NCBI GenBank assembly: GCA_023935145.1
Contig: CM043700.1
Location: 63,010,620-63,074,619 of the forward strand
DNA from: Bretschneidera sinensis
Taxonomy: Eukaryota; Streptophyta; Magnoliopsida; Brassicales; Akaniaceae
Length of the DNA: 64,000 bases
Direction of reading: 5' to 3'
Each line of letters begins with the position of its first letter. Position 1 is the first letter of the stretch. The position numbers were made by a program, and so were the translations under genes. Below, one piece after another: positions 56,152 to 64,000 of the stretch. The notes beneath the pieces are model-generated. The model had not been told where the DNA came from, made no database searches, and was given only the letters and a program-made list of their open reading frames with translations.

Positions 56152-56839
56152 TTCTCCCCCTTTTTGATGATGACAAAACTAATGAGAGAAGTCCAGTTTT
56201 TAAAAGCTAAGTGTTGGTTTTTAGAAAAATTTAGGTTGAGTCTCCTCTGTTTTTCGGATAAAAGCCAACCTATTAAGTATTTAAAACGCAGTTTATAAAT
56301 AGTTATCTCAACTCAACCAAGCATGCATTTCTATAATACATTTGTCAAAGTGATCGGAGCAAAGCTCCCCCTAGATCTATGCTCTATTCTAAGTGTACAT
56401 TGATTTTTCTCTTTTTCTCTCCTGTTTTGACAATAGCAGAAAAGGGAGTGTAAACTCAAAAAATAAGTAATTTGGATATCAAAGACAGGAAGATAATGTG
56501 AAAACAAACTTGTATAAAAAAACTAGGCATTATTCAGAGATAAGAAGACTTCCCGGAAAGAACCAAAAGCTTCCACACTAACATAAGTAGTTAAAGCATA
56601 TTGCGGAGTACAAAGGGCTTAAACCAAGTAATCATATAGATCAAAAGTAAAGTAAGTATATGAACCATAAACTAGATAACTGAAAAGTAGGCAAATATAT
56701 ACAAGCATCCATACATCATAGGCTTGTAAAAGCTGAATATCGAGTACAATAATAAAAAAAATGTATGATAAAACATGAGATGTTCGTGCTAAAACTATCT
56801 AAGAGCTGTACAAAAGAAATCTAAAAGAGTGACTGAAGG

Positions 56840-58438
56840 AGTTCAGCGAATGGGAGGGTCAAAGTCATCACTAAGGAGATCTCGAATCTCTACTAAGGAG
56901 CCTTCCGAGTGCTCTCGGAGTAACTCAAAGTCATCCCTAAGGGTGTCGATGTTGCGACGCATCTGTGCAATATCAGTCTACACTGACTGGAAGCTCTGGT
57001 CGACAAAAGAGCTCAAGCTCTGGAAGCCCATATGCATGGATAGCTAGAGTCTCATAATAGCCTGTAAGACGTCGTCATGTCTAGCTTGACTACCGCTAGA
57101 GCCACCATATTGAGCATACTGTGGACTTGGGTTAGTGTTCATGGCAGTGGGAGGAGCTACATCATCAGGAACCTCATCCTCCTCCTCGCTGCTGTCATCA
57201 CCATCACCGATTCATATGTTTCTCCCTGCCTTGGAGTATATCATCCCATCTCAGATCATGCACCCCATCTTCTTCAAAGAAGAGACATTGATGATGTCAT
57301 TGGAGTCGATGTTCTAAGCCTTTGAGGTAGGTAGAAGGACACATAAGTGCTGGAGGATCAGGGTGATGAACATCCTGTAAGGAAGGCACCCGGAGTCACT
57401 CGTTTTGCCATTGATCATGTTGGGGAGCAGTAGGTGGTAGATATTGAAGTCGTGTCTAGTTTTGAGACACCAAATCAATACCACATTTATCTTCGAGAAA
57501 TAGCCCCAACTCCCGAGTTGTGGGTGGATGGTCCAACTCATGATGAGCTTGAACAGCTTCGAGTCAAGGGGCATGTCACTACAGGTGTGAAATGTAGTGG
57601 GCCTAAAGATGTAGTTAGGGTCTCTCCTAACTATCTGACATGCCTCCTCATAATCAAAATTGTCCGACTATCTGTCCAGACTCTACTAGATCCCTTCCAT
57701 GGAGATCCTCAGTATGCTGACCAGGAGGTCAGTATTCACCTCAAATTCAATGCCCATGAAACTGGTTTTAAACCGAAGACCCAGTGCACTCGGTTTAACC
57801 AGGTTGGCGTAGAATTGGTGAATAAGTGGTGTATCTTGACAAGTGGTGTCAAGTGTATAGCTTCAAAGGCAGGTAAAATATTAAAATTTGCATGAAAGAT
57901 AGAGTTGAAGTCAACGAATCTACCCGTCATGATTTTGCAGATTTTGTTGGAAATTTCTCCAAAAAGCTTGGTGCTAAGAGGATTTTGGGTTCATCAAGAA
58001 AACTTCAAGTTGGTGGGTTGATTACGCCCAAAGTATAACGCGGTAGTTGTAGCACGGCTTTGGGGTGTCGATTCCATAGGGAAACAAGATAACTACAAGA
58101 GAAGGTGTGAACTTTAACACAAACGATAAAAGTTTAAATGGAAAAATCTGAGTTGTGAGCAAATTGTGTAAATAGATTGAAGAATATGATGGATATAATA
58201 AAGAAACAACAAGGTTACGAAAATCCTCCCTAGGTTCGTTGTCCTAATCCTAACTTGATTCAGTTGTTTTTATACCTATTCTTTGCAACGGGCTCCAAAA
58301 TAGCGAATCATCAAGTTCGGTTCTCGCCTTTTTGCTTGACGAATCGGTTACCCCTTTCTTATTTGTGTCTAGACTCGTGGATGTCTTAGAGCACGAATTT
58401 TTAGGCGCATTGGGTCCTCCAGAGGTGTATTGCACTCA
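56840..58438 (-). pseudogene. Decayed extra ORF of SIRE-type element 2
   Basis: Pieces match the intact 420-codon ORF: YTSGGPNAPKN and ARTELDDSLF (58435-58290), MTGRFVDFNSIFHANFNIL and PAFEAIHLTPLVKIH (57930-57840), MPLDSKLFKLIMSWTIHPQL and LIWCLKTRHDFNIYHLLLPN (57574-57420), and a C-terminal helical stretch with LRDDFELLREHSEG near 56900. Stops, shifts and an inserted LTR-like fragment break it. Confidence 0.85.
58019..58275 (+). repeat. LTR-end fragment inside the extra ORF of element 2
   Basis: TGATTACGCCCAAAGTATAA and the following 250 bp match the start of 54674-56151 (same plus orientation) and break the extra ORF. The right limit near 58275 and the origin of 57935-58018 are unclear. 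Confidence 0.65.
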
Positions 58439-58660
58439 GATTCTCTCAGACATTTGGAAAAAAACGTTTTTAAAGTGAGATTTGAGAGATTTTGGGAAAT
58501 GTGGATTTTTTAACCATGAAAACTTGAAAATGGATGATTTGGGGTATGATTGAAGATTGTATGGTGTGGATTTGAGAGATTTTGGGTTGAAATCACGAAT
58601 TTTCTAGAGAGAGAAAGCTTGGGGTTTTCAACAATGGCGTGAAATCTGAAAAATCTGAAG

Positions 58661-58675
58661 AGATTATTTATAAAA
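58661..58675 (-). promoter_or_regulatory. TATA box between palindrome cluster and extra ORF, element 2
   Basis: The minus strand reads ATTTTATAAATAATC about 10 bases after the last palindrome, the same placement as in element 1. Confidence 0.45.
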
Positions 58676-58679
58676 TCGT

Positions 58680-58955
58680 GATACCAGTCGACTGAGTTAG
58701 GGTACCAGTCGACTAGGCCCTTCTAAATTTGGAAATTTTTTGACATACCAGTCAATTGGGTCGAGATACCAGTCGACTGGGTAAACTGGCGGAGACATAC
58801 CAGTCGACTGGATAGGTTACTAAAATTTTAAATTTTTGGCTCCAAACAATGATTTGTTGTACCAGTCGACTGGATGATTTATACTAGTCGACCGGTAAAA
58901 TGGGCAGTGAGATACCAGTCGATTGGGGTGATCACACTAGTCGACTGGGTCCTCT
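58680..58955. repeat. CCAGTCGACTGG-type cluster, element 2 internal
   Basis: About nine copies or variants (ACCAGTCGACTGG, CCAGTCAATTGG, CTAGTCGACCGG, CCAGTCGATTGG) lie between RNase H and extra ORF, as in element 1. Confidence 0.85.
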
Positions 58956-59098
58956 ACAAAATTTAAAATTTTGGCTCAAACTTAAGATTTTAGCACGTAA
59001 TTGTTTATTTATGCCATCTTGAGTGAGAGAAATATTAAATAGGAGTTAATACTCATTCACTATATGTCAATTTATGCATATAATGAATGTTAATGCAA

Positions 59099-60740
59099 TC
59101 AAACATATAGTTTATCATAGTCTTTCAAGCTGATCAATAGTCTAATCTTACAAAAAGTATCTTCTCTTAAGGGTTTTATAATAATATCAGCTATTTGATC
59201 TTTCGAATGAATGAATTCTAGTCTAATATCACCCTTTTGAGTATGGTCTCTTATAAAATGATGCGTAATTTCTATATGTTTGGTTCTAGAATTCTGAATA
59301 GGGTTTTTGGTCAAGTTGATGGAACTAGTGTTATCACAATTAATTGGAATATCTTTAAAGTTCATGCCATAGTCTTCTAGTTGTTGTTTCATCCATAACA
59401 CTTGTGCACAACAACTTTCGGCAGCAACATGTTCCGCTTCAATGGTAGATAGTGCAACCGAATTTTGTTTCTTAGAAAACCAAGAGGTTAACATTACACC
59501 TAAAAATTGGCATGTACCACTAGTACTTTTTCTATCAAGCCTACAACCCGCAAAATCAGCATCCGAATATCCAACAAGCTCAAAAGATGCTTCTCTAGAG
59601 TACCATAATCCAAGGTTTTGAGTCCCTTGTAGATATCTTAGAATTCTTTTAACAGCAATTACATGTGATTCCTTAGGATTAGCTTGAAATCTAGCACACA
59701 TGCATACATTGAACATATATCCGGTCTACTTGCAATTAAATAAAGTAAAGCTACTATCATGCTTCTATAAGTTCTAGTATCTACACACATACCTTCCTTA
59801 TCTAGGTTAAGTTTTGTAGAGGTGCTCATAGGAGTGCCAATTGACTTTGAGCTTTCCATCTCGAACCTCTTTAATAGGTCCTTGGTGTACTTTGATTGAT
59901 TGAAGAGGATGTCTTCTTTTAATTGTTTGATTTGTAGTCCAAGAAAGTAGGTGAGCTCTCCCATCATGCTCATTTCAAATTCACCTTGCATGCATTTAGC
60001 AAACTCTTAACACATAGATTCATTAGTAGCACCAAATATAATATCATCAACATATATTTGGACTAGTAGTGTGTCATTTTTGTGAAAAAATTTGTGTCCA
60101 TTTTTCCTCTGGTAAAATCATTTTCAAGAAAAAAACTTACTTAATCTTTCATACCATGCTCTTGGAGCTTGCTTCAACCTATATAGAGCTTTAGAAAGTT
60201 TATAGACATGGTTTGAAAGATTAGGATTTTCAAATCTAAGAGGTTGCTCAACATACACCTCTTCTTCTATAAAGCCATTTAAAATGGCACTTTTTACATC
60301 TCTTTGAAATAACTTAAACTTATTAAAGCATGTGAAGGCTAATAACATTCGAATAGCTTCTAATCTAGTTATAGGAGCATAGTTATCATCAAAATCTATT
60401 CATTCTTCTTGATTATATTCCTTAGCAACTAGTCTAGCCTTGTTCCTAGTTACTATTCCATTTTCATCCATCTTATTTCTAAATACCCATTTAGTTCCTA
60501 TTATAGTGTAATTCTTTGGTCTAGGAACTAGATTCCATACCTTGTTTCTTTCAAATTGATTTAGTTCTTCTTGCATAGCATTTATCCAATCATTATCTTT
60601 TTTGGCTTCTATAAAAGTCTTAGGTTCTACTTGAGATAAATAAGCTACGCAATTGCAAATATTTCTAATAGATGATCGAGTTCTTATCCCTTGTGAAGGA
60701 TCACCAATCACTTGATCGATTGGATGATAATTCACATACC
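59099..60740 (-). pseudogene. RT and RNase H of SIRE-type element 2
   Basis: Minus frames: NYHPIDQVIGDPSQGIRTRS, MDENGIVTRNKARLVAKEYN, FKLFQRDVKSAILNG, LYRLKQAPRAWYERL, an intact YVDDIIFG at about 60030-60055, then MMGELTYFLGLQIKQL. RNase H has YSDADFAGCRLDRKSTSGTC, ALSTIEAEHVAAES, CDNTSSINLTKN and SKDQIADIIIKPL. At least three frame breaks. Confidence 0.9.
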
Positions 60741-60813
60741 TCCAATCTTTGGGAAGACTATCCTCTTGTTGACTTGTAGATGGTTGATCAAGATTGTGAG
60801 CATCTACTTCTTG

Positions 60814-62182
60814 TTATATTTGAGGTTCATTCTCCTTTAGGTCAACAATGGGAGAAGGTGTTTCTATCCTTGGAATAAAATCTGCATCATCATTAAAAGA
60901 AACTACTCTACTACTAATAGAGTTAGATTCATTAAAAGCTACATGTATGGATTCTTCAAACACCAGAGTTCTTTTGTTAAAAACTCTATAAGCCTTACCA
61001 GAGGTTGAATATCCTAGGAAGATCCCTTCATTGGTCTTTGAGTTAGTTTTATTGTTATTTAGGATGAAGCATTTACAACCAAAAGCATGAAAATAAGAGA
61101 TATTAGGCTTTTTACCTTTCCATAGTTCATATAGAGTTTTATTTAGTATAGACCTAATTAATACTCTATTTAAAACATAGCATGAAGTATTTATGGCTTC
61201 CGCCCAAAAATATTTTGGCAAACTATTATCACAAAGCAATGTTTTTGAAAATTCTTTTAGAACTCTATTTTCCTTCTCAACAACTCCATTTTGTTGAGGA
61301 GTTCTAGGTGCTGAAAATTTGTAATCAATTCCATTTTCATCACAAAATTTTGAAAAGCTTTAGTTTTTAAATTCCTTTCCATGATCACTTCTTATACTTG
61401 AAATAAAAATTTCTTTTTCATTTTACAAAAGTTCACAAATCATTTGTATGCAATAAAGATAACAAAGGTATATATTAAATAGTCATCAACAATAACAAGA
61501 CCATATTGATGGCCACCTAGACTAATGGTACTTATTGGACCGAATAAGTCCATATGCAAAACTTTCAATGGTATAGTAGTTAAGACTATATTTTTTTTTA
61601 TTTAAAAGAAATTCTAGTTTGTTTTCCCATTTGACACGCATCACAAACCTTGTCTTTTTCAAATTTGATTTTTGGTAGTCCAATGACTAAATCTTTTCTT
61701 GAAATGATTTTAAGCAAATCCATATTCACATGGCCAAGTCTTCTATGCCATAGCCATGGGATTTCACTAAATGCGGGAAAACATTTTTCATTTTTCGAAT
61801 GCAAAGATTTTAACTCAACTATATAGACATTGTTGTGTCTATGCCCAACAAAATTGATCTTGTTACTCTTGATGTCTATAACTAGACAATGAGAAGTTTC
61901 AAATATGACTATGTTGCCTTTGTCACATAGTTGACTAATACTAAGTAAATTTGGCTTAAGGCCTTGCACATATAATACATGATCAATGGTTGAGAAATTA
62001 TTACTAACTTTTCCATGTCTGATGATCTTTATCTTTGTGTTTTCTCCAATGGAGACATGTTTTCCATCCCTTAGAGCTAGCTTTTTGAATACACTTCGAT
62101 CACCGGTTATGTGCTTTGAGCATCCACTGTCAAGGTACCAATAGTTACATCCTTGGTGTGGAGACATATCTACATTACACAA
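60814..62182 (-). pseudogene. Protease and integrase of SIRE-type element 2
   Basis: Protease WYLDSGCSKHITGD near 62140, integrase zinc finger WHRRLGHVNMDLL and CDACQMGKQTRISFK. A damaged core follows (61590-61245), then KYFWAEAINTSCYVLNRVLI and LYELWKGKKPNISYFHAFGC, and the tail FLGYSTSGKAYRVFNKR. The catalytic core between 61600 and 61240 is in several frames. Confidence 0.88.
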
Positions 62183-62184
62183 GG

Positions 62185-64000
62185 TTATACAATTGCACTT
62201 TTAGGTAACCAAAATTTCTTGGTTCCTTTAGGGTTAGTCCCAGAAAATACGGTTCCTTTAGGGACCCATACTTTCTTAACATTGTAAGGTGTTCTAAAAT
62301 TGTAGACATGTTGATAAGGCATGATCCTAAGATAATAGTTATTGATATTTCTAGGATTTATCAAATATGAATGCCTATAGTTCCTTGGATAAGTATTCCT
62401 AGGATATATGTTTCTATTGTGAAGATTATGAACATGCATGTCATTTCTAGGAAATGTATGATGATGATTTCTATGATATGTATTTGCATTTTTATGAACA
62501 TGCATATTATTTCTAGGATACACATGATAGTAATTCCTAGGATGTGCATGTTTAGTGTGCAAGTTATGAGTATATATATTATCTCTAGGATGCACATGAT
62601 GGTTACTCCTAGGATGTGTATATGCATTTCTTGAATGATTGTTCCTACCATTTTAATTTCTTGAGTGAGCATACATATATGCATGAGTATTTCTAGGATG
62701 CTTAATTCTAGTATACACATTAGAATTTAAATTTACATTTTCAGACCTACTATAATAAATTGAAGGAGTACTTTTAACCATACTAGAGGTATTGGAAGTG
62801 GAGGCTTCATTCAAACATGTTGTTTTTATGAACAAAGCTTCTTTAGACTTTTACTTGTCCAATGGAGAATAACCTAAGCCAGAATTTCCTCCATTTAATC
62901 TTTGGTTAGATAACACTTCATCTAGCTTCTCTTTTACAAGTATAAGTCTAGATATAGTGCTATTCAAATCCATTATTTTCTTATTAAAAATGTCATTTTC
63001 ATTTTTTAGAAAATCTTGTGAAGAGTTATAAAGCATGGAAGATAGTTTTTCTTTTTTTTCCTTTAAGCCCTCCATCTCTTTAGAGAGAGATGAGACTTCC
63101 TTTTTTAGGGTGGTATTCCTATAATCAAATTTCTTCAATTCTTCATGCATTTCATTTATAACCTCAATTAACTCTTCACTACTACTAACAATGTTATTAT
63201 TAGAAGGGGAATAGTTAAATACCTTATTTTCGTCGTCGATTTCCATTAAGCATAGGTTGGAAATCTCCTCGTATCCGACCTCAATGTCCGAAGAATCTTC
63301 TTCTTCGTCATCACTTCATGTGGTTGCAATCATAGCTTCTTTTTGAAGCTTTTATATGGTTTACTTGTTGCTATACAATCGACCTTAATGTGACTGAGCT
63401 TCTTGCAACCATAACACATAAGTGGTTCCCTTTTTGGAGTGAGATCTTTTGTGTAAGGTTTCTTGCTCTTCTTCAAGAACCTGTGAAACCTTTTGGTGAT
63501 TAGAGCCATCTCACCATCTTCTTCGCTGCTCTCTACTTCTTCTTTTATTTCTTCCTCTTTGTTGCTTGTAGAGGCCTTGAGAGCAATCACTTTTTTCTTC
63601 TTCTCATCATCATTGACAATGGGATTCATTTCCTCCATCTCATATGTTAATAGTGATCCAAGAAGTGTTTCGACATCAAGTTTATCGAGATCTTTGGCCT
63701 CTATGATGGCAGTCTTCTTTTATTTCCAAGTGGATGGAAAAGACCTTAAGATCTTCCTTGTTATTTCAAATTCCCCAAGAAGCTTTAGACCATTAACAAT
63801 AGTAGTAAAACATGAGTGCATTTGAGAAATAGTTTCATTTGGAGACATTTTGAAAGATTCATACTCGGACAAGAGCATATAGATTTTTTATTTTTTAACT
63901 TCGCTAGTTCTTTAGCTGAAATACATGCAGAAATTTTATTGTATTCAGTAATATATAGAGCACAATGTAATATGCTAGTTGCTCTATTATTGAGAGACAT
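62185..64000 (-). pseudogene. gag of SIRE-type element 2, cut by the window end
   Basis: From the right edge: MSLNNRATSILHCALYITEY (64000-63940), a zinc knuckle CYGCKKLSHIKVDC (about 63412-63371), a coiled coil (63246-62851), then a His/Asn/Tyr-rich PRN repeat tail (62720-62185). A broken-frame stretch covers the region with NGLKLLG and STWK near 63730-63800. Confidence 0.88.

Larger units (their letters stand above)
54674..64000 (-). mobile_element. SIRE/Maximus-type Ty1/copia element 2, runs off the window
   Basis: The same order as element 1 on the minus strand: gag (64000-62185), protease-integrase-RT-RNase H (62182-59099), palindrome cluster (58955-58680), TATA, extra ORF remnant (58438-56840), 3' untranslated region, polypurine tract, LTR. 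The 5' LTR and primer site lie beyond 64000. It is more decayed in the extra ORF than element 1 but has a similar number of breaks in gag-pol. Confidence 0.9.

Noticed and set aside
57077..57895. Plus-strand frames at 57077-57325 and 57434-57895
   Set aside because: They are the reverse of the decayed extra ORF of SIRE-type element 2.

Overview
The window looks like nuclear DNA of a eudicot plant. It is AT-rich, almost every coding trace belongs to plant LTR retrotransposon lineages (SIRE/Maximus-type and Tork-type Ty1/copia; Athila-type, Tat/Ogre-type and chromovirus-type Ty3/gypsy), and the only recognisable cellular gene is a plant BRCA2. The species cannot be told from the sequence. I saw no tRNA, rRNA or CRISPR locus.

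Layout. 1-12860: an Athila-type element (LTR end, tRNA-Asp primer site, gag, protease, RT, RNase H; no integrase left), split in its protease by a minus-strand chromovirus (1707-10712) with long LTRs and a 5-bp duplication TCTAA. 12929-13911: two small inverted-repeat elements. 14024-49752: a BRCA2 pseudogene with its promoter and introns. Its exons are scattered over about 35 kb because mobile DNA has landed in it: a short copia deletion derivative in exon 3 (TSD GTTAG), a copia LTR fragment, a full SIRE-type copia element (18088-28134, TSD GGTAT), a gypsy fragment with a PTB-like gene piece beside it, a minus-strand Tat-type element (33096-39627) whose LTR holds an Athila-type deletion derivative, and a Tork-type copia element (40050-47111, TSD GTATT) sitting on an intron's 3' splice site. 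49983-54673: the 3' part of a second Tat-type element, with an array of 27 hairpin-forming 48/49-bp repeats and a three-exon gene on the opposite strand to pol. 54674-64000: a second, minus-strand SIRE-type element that runs off the window.

The main points are: (1) the BRCA2 relic and how its exons were separated; (2) an intact 420-codon extra ORF in the first SIRE element, although gag-pol carries many stops; the ORF is preceded by a palindrome cluster plus TATA box resembling the element's own U3, and the second copy has the same arrangement; (3) the tandem hairpin array with partly covarying arms and a conserved GCAA loop; (4) an antisense extra gene in the Tat element; (5) clusters of short repeated motifs just upstream of the TATA box in most LTR families here, each family using a different motif.

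All retroelement gag-pol regions seen are broken by stops, frameshifts, deletions or altered catalytic residues. None looks autonomous as it stands. Family names come from recognised motifs, not from database searches. Domain limits are approximate where frames are broken.
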